This document shows positions 1-12,170 of a stretch of DNA of 64,000 nt, one piece after another (position 1 is the first letter of the stretch; every line of letters starts with the position of its first letter). Both the position numbers and the translations under genes were made by a program. The stretch comes from Gigaspora rosea (lineage: Eukaryota; Glomeromycota; Glomeromycetes; Diversisporales; Gigasporaceae): contig QKWP01000262.1 of assembly GCA_003550325.1 (NCBI GenBank), forward strand, positions 95,194 to 159,193, in the 5' to 3' direction. The notes below the pieces were generated by a model that made no database searches, was not told where the DNA came from, and was given only the letters and a program-made list of their open reading frames with translations.

Positions 1-852
1 CGACCATACACGAGGAAAAACAGTGATATTTTGGTGGTAGAATTTCGGGCAGTACGATATGCAAAGAGTATTGACGGGATCAATAGGTCCCAATCAATGA
101 CATTCTTGACCAGTTTTTCAAGAGATTCGCACAACGGTTTGTTAAAACGTTCAACAAGACCGTTTGTATGGGGGTGGTACAGGGTGGAAAAGTTGTGTTT
201 TACTTTTAATTTTTTTAGGAGCATTTTAATCATTTTATTCCGAAAGTGAGTGCCTCTGTCTGACTGAATTGGGTCAGGACAGCCATACCGGCATATTATG
301 TTGTCATATAAGAACACAGCGATAGTTTGTGCATTTGCCTTTTCTACGGCACATGCTTCTGGCCAACGGATTATAAAATCCATAGCAACTAGGATGTACC
401 AATTTAGTTGGGGGTTCAGGAGAGGGGGCAAACAAAATCCAGCCCTATTTTGTGGAAGGGGGCCGTCACAGGTATGGGGTGCAGAGGACCTTGTGTCCAA
501 GGTCGGGTTCTTCTTTGGCAGGAGTCACATGTTTGGACGTACGTATATATATCCTGATATATTTGGGGCCAAAAGTATGTATCACGAATTTTTCCAAACA
601 TTACATCCTCATTGAAATGTCCGCCTAGGAGATGTGTGTGCACCAGGTACAAAATAGGGTCTACTTCATGCTTTTGTAGCACCCAAAGTAAATTCCCCTT
701 TTTCTGGCAATCTTTCTTATATAAAACCCATCCCTGACCTCAAAAAACTCACACTTCTTTACTAACTTCTGCTTTTGTTGCTTATCCAGCACGGGCGACA
801 AGTATTTTGTCTCCAGGTACCGTTTTAGATATCGGTATTGTGTAGGTTCCAT
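1..852 (-). pseudogene. Ty3/gypsy integrase (partial, broken)
   Basis: The reading starts with its own Met near 852 ('MEPTQYRYLKRYL'). A zinc-binding region follows at 416-682 ('HLLGGHF', then 'CDSC'), then the start of the catalytic core ('KIGLDFVCPLS', first Asp). Further on in other frames come 'DPIQSDRGTHFR' (second Asp, near 240-280) and 'NGLVERFN' (catalytic Glu, near 120-150). The DDE triad is therefore visible but spread over several frames, which shows frameshifts. The enzyme would insert the cDNA copy into the chromosome. The C-terminal part lies outside the window. Confidence 0.85.
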
Positions 853-1068
853 CTTAGGTTCGGTGCTTTTTTTTTTTTATTATTATTAAAGAGCTAGACT
901 TAGAGAGTTATAAATCGAATAGGGGGTAAAACGTTTAAACATGCCAGGACACCAGCAACCTGGACTGGATTTTGATTTGACTAGATTTAATATCGTGATT
1001 TTTTCTCTCTCTTTTCTTTTTTTTTTTTAACTTATTTATTTCTATTTATTTTTTTTTTTTAGGTAGAC
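853..1068 (-). other. non-coding gap between RNase H and integrase, with conserved stem-loop
   Basis: T/A-rich spacer of about 215 bp separating the two pol parts. At 938-972 it holds a GC-richer patch which on the minus strand reads CCAGG-(10 nt)-CCTGG and can form a 5-bp stem. The same patch, with the same stem and nearly the same loop, occupies the equivalent gap of the second Ty3 element at 54689-54719. Conservation between two diverged copies in otherwise non-coding sequence suggests a cis-acting RNA or DNA signal. Confidence 0.6.
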
Positions 1069-2206
1069 TTAATCGACTACCATCGGTTGAGATTCAAGAT
1101 TCTTAGCAGGAGTTTCATTCGGCAAGTCTTTAGGGGATTTGGGGAGCTGTGACAATGCATTTGCGTTACTATATTTTTGCCCATGTTTATGCAAGATTTT
1201 AAAATTATATGGCTGCAACCGAAGCATCCAACGAGCCCTACGTCCGGTCAATGCTGCAGTTTGCAACCACTTCAGTGCGGCATGATCTGTAACAACCAGA
1301 AAAGGATCCAGGCTAAAATAATGCCAAAAATATTCAACCGCCCATAGAACGGCAAGACACTCGAGCTCAGTGGTGGTGTAATTTTTTTCAGCCTTTGTTA
1401 GCCCTCGACTTGCATAAGCCACAATGTATTCTTTCCCATTATCATCTTTTTGGTCTAACATAGTGCCTAGCCCGATCCCAGAAGCATCCGCATGCACGAT
1501 GAAAGTTTTGTCAAAGTCGGGGTATCGCAGCACAGCAGCTTCTGTTAAGTGTTTTTTCAGCTTATTAAAAGCACTTTCTTGTTCTTCTTTCCACCCGTAG
1601 GTTATATACTTCCTTAATAGATGATGCAACGGGCAGGCAATTGAAGCGAAATTAGGGATAAACTTCCTGTAGTAGGAAGCCAACCCAATAACCCACGAAG
1701 TTGCCACAAATTCACGGTGGCAGGGAACTTCTGAATCTTCTCTACCTTGCCAGTATTCGGACGGACACCTCACGACCAACTATGTGGCCCAGGAATTGCA
1801 GATGAGGTTTGAAAAAGAAGCACTTTTCTAAATTTAACTTTAAATTTACGGTCCTTAATTTATTAAACACAGTCGTAAGGTCGGTCAAATGTTCATCAAA
1901 AGAGGTCGAGTAGATTATAATGTCATCGAGGTATACCACGACAAATCATTCAATAAAGTCAGCAAGCACGTAATTCAGTAGCCACTGAAATGTAGCAGGC
2001 GTGTTACAGAGACCGAAGGGCATAACTACAAATTCGTAGGTGCCAAACGTTGTTGCAAACGCAGTCTTCTCTTGGTCTTTTTTATTTATTTTTACCTGCC
2101 AATACCCCAACATTAAATCTAATGAAGAAAACCAAATCGCACTACCAAACACCTCCAATAAATCGTCAATATGGGGAAAAGGGAATGCATCCTTTTTTGT
2201 TACCCA
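1069..2206 (-). pseudogene. Ty3/gypsy reverse transcriptase and RNase H
   Basis: Reverse transcriptase motifs appear in order on the minus strand: 'WFSSLDL' and 'KTAFAT' (1946-2158), 'MPFGLCNTPATFQ', then the intact catalytic 'VYLDDIII' (near 1930), 'FLGHIVG' and 'LASYYRKFI'. RNase H follows at 1069-1700 with intact 'HADASGIGLG', 'ELECLAVLWAVEYF', 'VTDHAAL' and 'GRRARWMLRLQPY'. The protein would copy element RNA into DNA and degrade the template. Frames change near 1740 and 1940, so it cannot be made as one polypeptide. Unlike the element at 49763, the key Asp residues of the RT and RNase H are kept. Confidence 0.9.
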
Positions 2207-2207
2207 T

Positions 2208-3137
2208 TTAACCTATGATAGTCGGTACACATTCGAAGTTTTTTGTTTTTTTTGGCACGATCACTACAGGGGCCGCCCAAGGGCTTTTCGGATCCCTAAC
2301 TAATTCCTTTTCCTTTAATTGTGCAATTTTCTTTTTAATAAAGGTACGTACACTAGGCGCAGTATGGTAGGGTGCCTGCTTTATTGGAGCAGCGGTTCCT
2401 GTATTAATTTTGTGGGTAATCATACACATTTGTCCAAGGTCGTTCATATCTTGGGCAAAAATATCTTTCTCCTCCAATAGTTTTATACAGGCTAATTCTT
2501 TTTCTTTTAGGTCCAAGGGGGCATTACCAAGACTTCTCTCCAAACTTTCTTCTACAGTTACGACCTCAGGGTCCAGCTCTTGGGTGGGTAATTCTTCTAC
2601 GTTAGCTAGACACACGGCGGGTCTATCATAATCTCTCCACAGGTTTTCATATAGTTTATACTTGAGTGTTCCTTCGGTAAAGTAACCTTCAGCCTCGTCT
2701 AGAACTTCGTCTTTGTATTCAAACTTGTCGAATGTATCCTCGCTCTCAGGAGGTTCGACCGCAGGTTCTACTGGGGGACCACCATCAGTGGATATTGGTA
2801 TTATGCTTGTTTTTTTGCCGTACGTGAGGTATAACCTTTTTATCGCGAAATGCAGTTGGGCTTGAGCCTTTATGAACCAATCCATTCCTAATAGCAGCAG
2901 GTTATCCGTAGATTCAATGATTTGAAACGAGGTAGGTGTCATTATATCTCGTATAGCCATTTTAAGATTATTAACTTTCCCTAGGGCATGCTCACTTGTC
3001 CCATTTGCGGTCACAACCACCATGGTGGATGGCTCATTGATCTTTAGCCCCAATTTCTCCATTATCCATTTCGACATTAAGCTCGTAGCGGCTCCAGAGT
3101 CAAGCACAGCTACTATGGGGTTGTTCTTTATTCGCAC
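2208..3137 (-). pseudogene. Ty3/gypsy protease and start of reverse transcriptase
   Basis: Open for about 309 codons. Residues 10-20 hold the retropepsin active site 'AVLDSGAATSLMS'. 'LLLLGMDWF' near residue 85 is the second conserved protease motif. An acidic linker follows, and the end ('SPWAAPVVIVPKK') is the start of the reverse transcriptase palm. The frame breaks just after, where the equivalent of 'LCVDYRKLN' continues in another frame. The protease would process Gag and Pol. The codons before it ('CYVRIKNNP') match the other element, which has a stop at the Arg position. Confidence 0.88.
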
Positions 3138-4816
3138 ATAGCATCAGTCTGCGGTGGTATGTTCATTATTTAAGGGTTGTAGCACGTTTGTTTCCATTTC
3201 AAAGGGTGGGGCGAGTTCAACTATTGAGGATCTTTTTAATACCTAAGCTAGGTTACGGCATTGGTTTGGATACTGTAAAAGTTGCCCAATTGTAGCATTT
3301 ACTTTTATTCCCAAAAGATCTTGTGCCATGTTATAGGGTTCTAGTTTATCAACAATCGAGGGTCCTCTTCTTCATCGAGACTGTATTGGAGGAGCTTCCG
3401 GGGCCTGTGGTAGGTAATCCGGCAAAGGAGGCACTTCTACTGGGGGCAACACAGGTGCAGGAGCTATCGCAGGTTTGGTTCGTAACCTCTCTTCTGTTTG
3501 ACTTTCTGACCTTTTCTGGTTCCTTTTTGTCTTTGAGTAGAATATGGTTGATGAAGGGAAAGGGGCAGTACAAAAGCATCTTCTTCTTCGGGTTAATATC
3601 CAGTATCGTCAAGATCACATAAGTTCATATTCCGGGATTGCGTCGACGTAGGTGCGAGTAAATTATTTAGGTTGTTTCCTTGATTCGTGCTTGAGGTCAG
3701 AGGTAAGTTCTGACTCAAATTCTGATTCTGGTTCCTTGGGGGCATATTTCGGAAGGGAGCCCGTTCAGACATACAATCATGTGAGATATGTTCGGGCTCT
3801 CCACAATTATAGCAAATCAATCAGGAGGCAGGGTTAATATTATTATAAGCACTTCTACTATTGTTATAGTGAGGTCTTGTTTCATTTGCCTCGATTCGGA
3901 TAGCTAGGGCATTGACAAGCTTTTTGTAGTTGGTCAACATTGCTTGCATTTGTTGAGCCAAATGATCCAAATCATCGTGCCTGGCCATTTCAAACCTGTG
4001 TCCCATTTTTTTCACTATAATATCCACCAGCTTCGATTTTACGAGCACTTACCAAAGCTTCATCAGGTTCCTAAAGTCGGCCACACTTAACCACGAAGCT
4101 ATTTTGGGCTTTAACCCTCCCAAAAACATTCGTACCATATACGATTGGGAGAGGCGGTTCTCAGGATTAACCCGGCGCAACAACCTTTTAAAATTATAGG
4201 CATACAAATCCACATGTTCTGTGTCATGTTGGGCTAGGGCATTCAAATCAGCCTGCCACTGGTGACGATGCTCTGAAGTCGCAAAGTACTGCAGAAAGTG
4301 GGGAACAAAACTCATGGCCTGGTTATCACAGTCATCCCACTGTAACAGAGTTCTTTTAACTCCACCGTACCAATTGGCAGCTACACCGTGTAAATAACCT
4401 GAAGCGATTTTAACCTTCCTTTCAGGTGACCAGTTGTTCGCATTCGCAGCTCGCTCAAATGCCTCTACCTACTCGAGGGGTCCTCATCTTCCTCTCCACA
4501 GAAGGGTTCAACACGTACTAAATTTGTTTCTCACAGCGGGGACGGGCAGCAGCAGCAACACCAGTGGAGGCTTCTCTAAACGCATTTGCAATTTCTCGTA
4601 GCACTGCATGCAATGGTTCCTGGGCAGGAGGTTATTTCAATTATCATTTACAATACGGTATATCGGCGGGTCATCAACAGGGGTTCGACTTTGATCACTA
4701 TGGGGCATATTTTGTCCTGGGTGGTCAAGGTCTCAGGATCGGCATCATCAAACTGATTTTCATCATTTTGCAAGGGACCGGCATTTTCCACTCTTTCTTG
4801 TTCCATTTCGACTACC
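3138..4816 (-). pseudogene. Ty3/gypsy gag (capsid, nucleocapsid), broken
   Basis: Retrotransposon capsid motifs are spread over several minus-strand frames: 'HRHQWQADLNAL' and 'VDLYAYNFKRLLRRVNPENR' at 4049-4315, and a coiled 'LDHLAQQMQAMLTNYKKLV' stretch at 3821-4048. A complete CX2CX4HX4C nucleocapsid knuckle ('CYNCGEPEHISHDC') lies at 3760-3820. The N-terminal part has 'VEPFCGEEDEDP' near 4490. At least four frame changes or stops interrupt it. Gag would form the particle that packages element RNA. Confidence 0.8.
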
Positions 4817-4900
4817 AAGTTCTAAGAATTATTTCTTAATTCAAGAGAGATTTTTAACTTATTAACCTCTTTTTATATATTTTTTTTTATTCAGGATCTT

Positions 4901-4916
4901 ATAGTCACCACCAAAA
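4901..4916 (-). promoter_or_regulatory. primer binding site of Gy1
   Basis: Directly inside the LTR the minus strand reads ATTTTGGTGGTGACTA. The TGGTGGTGACT core is identical to the one after the 5' LTR of the element at 49763. Such a site pairs with the 3' end of a host tRNA (...AGTCACCACCA). I cannot name the tRNA from sequence alone. Confidence 0.6.
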
Positions 4917-4917
4917 T

Positions 4918-5672
4918 TGTTGAAGGCAGATCGAAACGGGCCAGATCGTCACAACCAAGAAAAGACAACAACATACACAAAACCAATCACACAACAAAAC
5001 TGAGGTAAGGCAAAAGAGATTTGGCAAGGTAAGGCGTATAGTTTTGTTATGGGTAAGCAGTATGTTATTATAACGAATGGACGGTTTTTAGCAATCACTG
5101 GGTAACAATTTTTATTTACAAAATATTCAAATTTTATTACAATTTTCTATGAATTCAAAATTCGATATCCTTACAACTTGGGCGAAATGACCTTCTATTT
5201 ATAAAGAAATTGGAAGAAGGAAAAAGAAAGAAAAGGAAGAAAAACACTATCGCACTCATCATCATTTATCGTGTCATTTCTCTAATTTTAATACTAATCG
5301 TTCTTTCTACACGATTATAACGACATACTACCACGGCCACAACCAATTTTATCCGATTTTGGCCTTTTTATTTGGTTGTACTAAGCAATAAACATTCCAA
5401 GTTGCTTCTTTGGGCTATGCTTGGCTTGGTGGGCTGAGTTTTTTATGGATTCATTTCGTGCACCTTGCCTTCTTTTCTTCTGTACCAAGGTCTTGGGGTG
5501 CCCGTTCTGATCTCTTGACCTTTGAATTGTTTAAGGCTTTTTTAGGTCCTTGGGCTTTTGGGGGCTGGTTAGTCTGTGTTCTTTCGGGCTGCTCTAGGGC
5601 TCGGTTATTTGTTGTTATTTCTTTCGATTTCTTCAGTCCAGTGGTCTTGGCACAGTGATCACGTGGGCCACA
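4918..5672 (-). repeat. 5' LTR of Gy1
   Basis: Inferred from the primer site on its inner side and from TG...CA ends: on the plus strand it starts TGTTGAAGGC and ends GGGCCACA. The resulting length of 755 bp matches the 758 bp LTRs of the related element. There is no second LTR in the window to confirm the ends. Confidence 0.6.
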
Positions 5673-5686
5673 AGATTTCCGATTTA

Positions 5687-7569
5687 GCCGCCAACAATAC
5701 CCTAAATTTGCTATTCATACCCCCTATCAAAATTAAAAAATTTTAAAATTTGAGCGAAGGTATCTTGACATACATCTAATTAAATTCAATGAACTTTTTT
5801 TTATTTGAATAATATGATTTTGTAGAATTAAAATAAAAAAAAGTTCATCAAATTTAGTCAGATGGTTGTCAAGATACCTTTGCTCAAAGTTAGAGAAAAA
5901 TCAAAATGTTTATCAAAATAAAAGCTGCGCCAAAGTTTTTAAAACTTTGAGTGAAGATATCTTGACAATTCCTGACCAAATTCGATGTTCTTTTTTTATT
6001 TGAATTCTACGAATTTATAGAATTCAAATAAAAAAAAGTTCATCGAATTTGGTCAGATGGCTGTCAAGATATCTTCGTTCAAAATTTTAAAAAACTTAGG
6101 CGCAGCTTTTATTTTGATAGATATTTTGATTTTTCTCTAACTTTGAGTGAAGGTTTCTTGACAGCCATCTGACTAAATTTGATGAAATTTTTTTTATTAA
6201 AATTCTATAAATTCATATTATTCAAATAAAGAAAAGTTCATTGAATTTAGTCAGATGTGTGTCAAGATACCTTTATTCAAAGTTGGAGAAAAATCAAAAC
6301 GTCTATTAAAATAAAAGCTGTGCCATAGTTTTTTTAAAACTTTGAGCAAAGTTATTTAGACAACCATCTGACCAAATTCGATAAACTTTTTTTTATTTGA
6401 ATAATATGAATTCATAGAATTCAAATCAAAAAAAGTTTATTGAATTTAGTCAGATAGTTGTCAAGATACCTTTGCTCAAAGTTGGAGAAAAATCAAAACG
6501 TCTATCAAAATAAAAGCTGCGGCAAAGTTTTGTTAAAACTTTGAGCAAAGTTATCTAGACAACCATCTGACCAAATTCAATGAAGTTTTTTTTGTTTGAA
6601 TTCTATGAATTCATAGAATTCAAATAAAAAAGAGTTCATAGAATTTGGTCAGTTGGTTGTCTAGATAACTTTGCTCAAAGTTTTAAAAAAACTTTGGCGC
6701 AGCTTTTATTTTGATAGACGTTTTGAGTTTTCTCCAACTTTGAGTGAAGGTATCTTGACACACATCTGACTAAATTCAATGAACTTTTTTTATTTGAATA
6801 TGAATTTATAGAATTAAAATAAAAAAAAATTTACCGAATTTAGTCAGATGGTTGTCGAGAAACCTTCACTCAAAGTTAGAGAAAAACAAAACGTCTATCA
6901 AAATAAGTAACTGCGCGATTTGTCACGCAAAACCAGGAACGGAAAGTGGATTTTCAGCGAATTACAGGTTAAACCAGTTTTGGCATAAGTTTCTGTTTTT
7001 TTTTTTTGCACCATAGAGTATGTACAAATATAGAAATACATTCAGAAGTCACAAGGACAGATTAACCAATCAGATACAAAAGAGACACAGCATTTCAAAT
7101 GCCTGTAAACCATACACTACGTACTTTGTACTCCGTTCCTGGTATAAAAGCTGCGCCAAAGTTTTTTAAATTTTGAACGAAGATATCTTGACAGCCATCT
7201 GACCAAATTCGATGAACTTTTTTTTATTTGAATTCTATAAATTCAAAGAATTCAAATAAAAAAAACATCGAATTTGGTCAAATGATTGTTAAGATATCTT
7301 CGCTCAAAATTTTAAAAAACTTTGGCGCAACTTTTATTTTGATAGACTTTTGATTTTTCTCTAAATTTGAGCAAAGGTATCTTGACAACCATCTGACTAA
7401 ATTCGATGAACTTTTTTTATTTTAATTCTACAAAATCATATTCAAATAAAAAAAAGTTCATTAAATTTAGTCGATGTGTGTCAAGATACCTTCGCTCAAA
7501 GTTTTAAATTTTTTTAATTTTGATAGGGGGTATAAATAGCAAATTTAGGGGGTATGTATAGTAGCCGCC
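5687..7569. mobile_element. foldback element of eight tandem hairpins (FB1)
   Basis: The ends are inverted copies of each other: the left reads CCCTAAATTTGCTATTCATA then CCCCCTATCAAAATT, and the right carries the reverse complement before GTAGCCGCC. Between them a module beginning with GTATCTTGACA and a downstream ATTTGAAT...ATTCAAAT centre alternates in orientation every 100 bp or so. Half-sites lie near 5757, 5868, 5954, 6062, 6150, 6258, 6343, 6460, 6548, 6658, 6748, 6855, 7180, 7287, 7375 and 7480. That makes eight consecutive palindromes of about 150-200 bp. No protein gene is present. The right end abuts the truncated HHK copy, so the insertion or its repair may have caused that truncation. 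Confidence 0.75.
6932..7143. mobile_element. nested 212 bp MITE in FB1
   Basis: A stretch absent from the other hairpin modules interrupts one of them. Its ends are perfect 12-bp inverted repeats, ACCAGGAACGGA and TCCGTTCCTGGT. It is non-coding, so it must have been mobilised in trans. Confidence 0.7.
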
Positions 7570-7571
7570 TA

Positions 7572-10430
7572 TAAATATAATAATATAATATAATTATAAT
7601 AATATAACTTTAATAATTTTAAATTACCTCGGATTATAGAATTTTCACTAGCTTTTGCGGATAATAATATTATAGGGATTGATCGAGTTTTTTCATTAGA
7701 TCTTAACGCTTCTAATAATTCATATCCATCCATATTTGGCATCATGATATCTATTAAATTCATATTATATAGTTATTATACGTGATAAATTAAAAAAAAA
7801 AACATTATTACATATTATATTATATAAATTACTTGCCGCTAAGGATAAATCAGGTAATTTATTAAGCTTTTTCAAGACTCTTAAAGCATCTTTGCCATGA
7901 TGTACATCAAATTTTTTTAACAGATCCGTCAGATAATCACTATAAACACGGTATAAATAATAAGAACAATTTATTAGATATCTAACATAATTGAATAAGA
8001 AAATATACACTTTAACGCATATCATTATTATCTTCAACAAATAAGATTTGCCAGTATTGGCAATATTAACATTCAAGTTTTGATTGTCTATTGACATTTG
8101 ATCCTTTGTAGACACTTGATCCAGTATATTAATATTCATGTTTTGATTATTTATTAACATTTGATCCTCTGTAGACACGATCACTAAATAAAGCTGTCGG
8201 TTAATATATAATTCCTTATCATCTCTTGATTGATTTTCAGCTCTGTTAGAAAATATTTGATTTGTTTGGTAAGTGATCACATCCTATTGGGAACCAGCAT
8301 TTAAACGTCGTTCCTTGATTTATTACAGAAGTTACAGTAATATCACCACCATGACGAGTAATAAATTCTTTAACGAGAGCGAGACCTATTCCAGTACCTT
8401 CATGACTACGTGAGCATTGAGATTCTACACGATAAAAGCGCCGAAAAATATTTGGAAGGACGGCTTCCGGAATACCAACTCCTGTATAAAAAAAATCCGA
8501 ATGTAATATCGAATAATATTTATAAGTGGTTATAAATATTTGTTAATACTAGAGTAATAATTAAAGAATATTATTAACCTGTATCAGAAACTTCAAGAAC
8601 TATTTTTTTATTATCCTTGTAATCAAGATATAAGCGAATGGTAATGTGTCCATTCCAAGTATGCTTTAATGCATTTGAACCTTAAATAAACAAAGTATCT
8701 TAGTACAGTAAATTTTGCATATTTTAATGAATATTATAACGGCAAAAAAAAATTTTTTTTTGTTAGAAAAATACAAAGATTATATAAAATTGTTTCATAC
8801 ATATCATGATCCAGATAAATCTTATCGCCTGCTGCTTTATTGAATTCTTCAGGAGATTGAATATCTATGTTATACACCAAGACTAATTTTTTAGCAATAT
8901 TTTTAAAATCTGAAGCTAGTTCTTGAGTATATTCAACTATATTAGCTTCACGATAATGAGGTTTTAATTGATCAGTTTCTATATTTGAAATCTGTATAAG
9001 AAATGGATTAACTTTAATATAATAGAAATTATAAGAATTTATTATACGATATATATTATACGACATATCTAACTAACTTGTAATAAAGTGTTAATAAGTT
9101 TAAGCAATCGATGAGCGTTACGTCGTACAATTAGAAGATACTACATTATGAGCGCATCTCGTAGACTTATTAATTACGTCTTCAAGCGGTGAAAGCATTA
9201 AGGTTAATGGTGCTAGTATGATAAGAAAAAGGTGAATATATTTGTGCAATACATTAAAAAGAGCTATATTATGGTATTATAAACGAATACTTTTTAGTTC
9301 ATGACTGATGCCTTGAAAAAAAAGAGACTTTCTGAAAATTTAAATCGGCCAATATTTTAGCCCGTTTTTTTCCTCTTCTCTTGTCTTTCCTTGTAGTAAA
9401 CATGTATTCATTTGATTTACTATCAACTAAAAAATTATATTGTGTTTTTAATTATAACGAAGTTAATGAAATTTAATTATTTAACCTTCACATACTTGCA
9501 AAATTCTACCTACTTCTCATCAAGTGTACGAAGTCGATTAATTCCACAAATTAATATAGCCGACAATTCTTGATTTCCACAAAATGAATTTGCTAATAAG
9601 AGTATAGCCTGAGAACCATCTTATAAAAGAACTTTTACATGTTTCCATCCTTTATCACAAGGTCTAATGGCCAAGTTTCACTACATTTTACAAATGAATA
9701 AGTTGCAACGTGTCGTTTTAATGTTATATATTTATCATCATAACTCTTATCAACATCTTTAGATAAGTCAATTATTTTGGGGGTATCTGGAAAATAATCA
9801 GGAAATTGACATTCTTTTTTATCGTCTTCATCAAAGGTTGTAGAGACCAGATAGATTTAGAGCCAACGTTTGTTCTAGGTTCGACAAAATAAACTAACGC
9901 ATAAGGAATATCTTTATTGTTACTTAATACTTCTGTCGTAATACAGCAGGCTTTTTCTAATGACTCAATTTCTTTAATAATTATTATAAATGTATTATTA
10001 TAAAAATGAAGCGCATTAACAAATAAATTTCAAAATATAACATTTTCATAAATACTAACCAGGCATTCTGCGTCCAAAATCATTAAGTATTTTTAATCTT
10101 CGAGTGTTTAAAACTTTTTGAGTAGTTTCTTGCATTATAGCAATTAAAGCACAGACTGTACAATCTGATTTAAAAACTGGACTATATGTATAATATCAAA
10201 GTACGCCTCTTCAGTATATCCATCACGGTATAATTCATAGTAATCATCATTTCTATATATATGTATTAGATGTCAATTAAGAAAAATTTTTGGATATCAT
10301 AAGTGAAATCTCCATTAAATGATCATTTAACATACCATTCAAATAATGGATCAATTATATCATATATTTCAGCCCAAGTTTCTTTAGATGATTTTCCTAG
10401 TGCTATATAATATTAATACAGTAAAGATAT
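7572..10430 (-). pseudogene. hybrid histidine kinase, N-terminal half (R1 copy)
   Basis: Minus-strand fragments in order: a PAS-like segment (about 10060-10430, 'ETTQKVLNTRRLKILNDFG'); a GAF-like segment (9490-9850, 'LLANSFCGNQELSAILICG'); a first HisKA remnant (9200-9360, 'GISHELK' with the phospho-acceptor His, then 'LTLMLSPLEDVI'); the HATPase N-box at 8734-9066; the G-box region at 8290-8500 ('GTGIGLALVKEF'); and a receiver at 7569-8050 ('IDIMMPNMDGYELL', phospho-acceptor Asp). The receiver stops at 7572. This would be a sensor kinase feeding a phosphorelay. Introns explain some breaks, but shifts inside 'GISHELK' and elsewhere show decay. Confidence 0.8.
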
Positions 10431-10469
10431 TAAATTGACCAAATTAATCATAAATTATTTTTAAAACGG

Positions 10470-11330
10470 GATTTTTCTAATTCAATAACTCCTTCAGTAA
10501 TAATTTCAATGTCACAAAGATCAAATGAAGTTAAAGTGGAATTTTTAGAAAGAGCATCGGCTAGTACTTTGATCCCTTCACTACAAATACCATTACAACC
10601 TAATTTAAAGAAGTTAAAGAAGTGTCGTTGCTGCTAATGCTTTTACTCCTTAATGTCCCATTTCTTTTGAATATAAATTTAGATTTTTATTTATATTTAA
10701 TATCGCTTTCCCCCTTCGGAACCAAGCTGATTGGAGGAAAGCCCCAGAGAAATTAAAACTGTATTATTATAAGAGTATATGTTATTTCATTCATCTGCTT
10801 CTTCTTCGAGTTTGTTCGAGGAAAAACCAAACGAAGTTAAACCCGTATCCGAATTTAAGATTTTTACCTGTTTCAATTGACGATTTTTTTAGTCGATTGT
10901 CATCCAGGTCAATGTAGTGTTATTACGAACAGCATCGACTAAAAAATTAACTCTGTAGAGCTTCAGAGTTTTTAAGTTTGTGTTCTGAAGAATGTCCACC
11001 AACTGTTTTGACCCATAAAGTCTGAGTCGATCATCGCTTATGTATAAAGTTGACAAAGTTTGGCAGTTACAAAGCGCGTCACCATTCCTTTTCTTCCTAG
11101 ATAATTGTTGGAAACCCTAGCGTAGTTAATGTTATGGTATTGATTCTAATGGCTCTTGCCAGAGTATGAATATATTGATCACGTTCGATTTCAAAAAATA
11201 TTAGGTCTTGAATGATAGAGCTTGTTCATAAGAGTGTTTTAATTAAACACCCTTTGATTGTTGGAACATTATCTGAGGAGTTGATATCGTTTCCTTCGCG
11301 CTTGATCCAATCACTGTTCTGCATTTTTTA
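10470..11330 (-). pseudogene. RNase-inhibitor-type LRR fragment (R1 copy)
   Basis: The minus strand reads leucine-rich repeats of the ribonuclease-inhibitor kind: 'LGCNGICSEGIKVLADALS' followed by 'KNSTLTSFDL', and another 'SSNQLGSEGGKAIL' unit near 10720. Frames are broken repeatedly. It lies between the kinase fragment and the PAS part of the HHK, all on one strand. Either the domains formed one large receptor, or three neighbouring genes decayed together. Confidence 0.65.
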
Positions 11331-11376
11331 ACATTTGGCGTATATTTGAATGATGGTTTTGGAGAATTTGATAGCG

Positions 11377-12170
11377 TTACGTTATATTTTTGTAAACAGT
11401 TTTGACACCTTTTGGCAGTTTTTTAGTTTTACTTATTAGAATATGTACCGTTTGAAATTTCCCAAAGGATTTTCCAAAGCTATAAATGTCAGATGTCTTA
11501 TCGTGTTTATATCCACGCACAATAAGACATTGAGGTTCGATATATGCCGGAATTCCATGTATGATTGAGTTTGAAGTCATAGACGTTTCATTTGTCTGCT
11601 TTGATAGTTCGAAATCAGTAATCTTTGGTTGTCTGTGATGAATGCTAAATTATTAAAATATAATAATTGAATTACGCATTAGTACAGTAGTAAACTTATA
11701 TGTAAAATATAGATAGCACTATATTTACCAAATCTCTATGAATAATTTTATTATCATGTAAAAGTAAAGACCCGAATGATATTTCTTTAGATTGTAATTT
11801 CGCAAAATTTGCATTAGGTTTTCTGTAAAGCTCTGTTGTCAGCGTATTGTAAACCCATATTTAATATCCGTTGCTATCTATACATTCAATTTGACAAATG
11901 TTTTTGGTTAACATAATTATCATTGTATACCTTCAAAAATTATAAATTACTTGTTTAAATTTCGTTACGCCGTAGAAGAAACTCTTCGAAGCTAATTATA
12001 TTAATTAAAGAATTTATTATTCTGTTGTAAGATGCCATTAAAGTTTAAACACAACAATTATTACCTCATCAATAAATCTTGGATTAACTTTCATGAGCAA
12101 CCGTTAATTAATTCACAATTTTTCCACTCGTATTTAAGAACTTTCCAAAATCTCCATTGCCGATCTAAGT
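11377..12170 (-). pseudogene. TKL-like protein kinase fragment (R1 copy)
   Basis: Minus-strand motifs in order: a glycine loop 'GNGDFGK' (near 12160), 'KYEWKNCELING', then 'LLLHDNKIIHRDL' (catalytic loop, 11740-11800), 'PKITDFELSKQ' (DFG position, near 11620), 'GIPAYIEPQC' (APE-like) and 'DKTSDIYSFG'. The DFG glycine is Glu here. The expected 'N' segment after HRDL is missing or spliced, and the C-lobe ends early at 11377. The activation segment resembles the expanded kinase family of Rhizophagus-type fungi (family knowledge). Probably dead. Confidence 0.75.

Larger units (their letters stand above)
1..5672 (-). mobile_element. Ty3/gypsy LTR retrotransposon Gy1, left part outside window
   Basis: Read on the minus strand the order is LTR (4918-5672), primer site, gag with CCHC knuckle, protease, reverse transcriptase, RNase H, a non-coding gap, then integrase running off the window at position 1. 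This is the Ty3/gypsy order. All reading frames are broken by stops or frameshifts, so the copy is dead. It belongs to the same lineage as the element at 49763-57299: same primer site, LTR length (755 versus 758 bp), gag motifs and RNase H/integrase gap. The left LTR is not in the window, so its age cannot be estimated here. Confidence 0.9.

Noticed and set aside
5410..5658. 82-codon hydrophobic ORF
   Set aside because: Lies within the inferred LTR of Gy1, on the strand opposite to the element, with no recognisable features.
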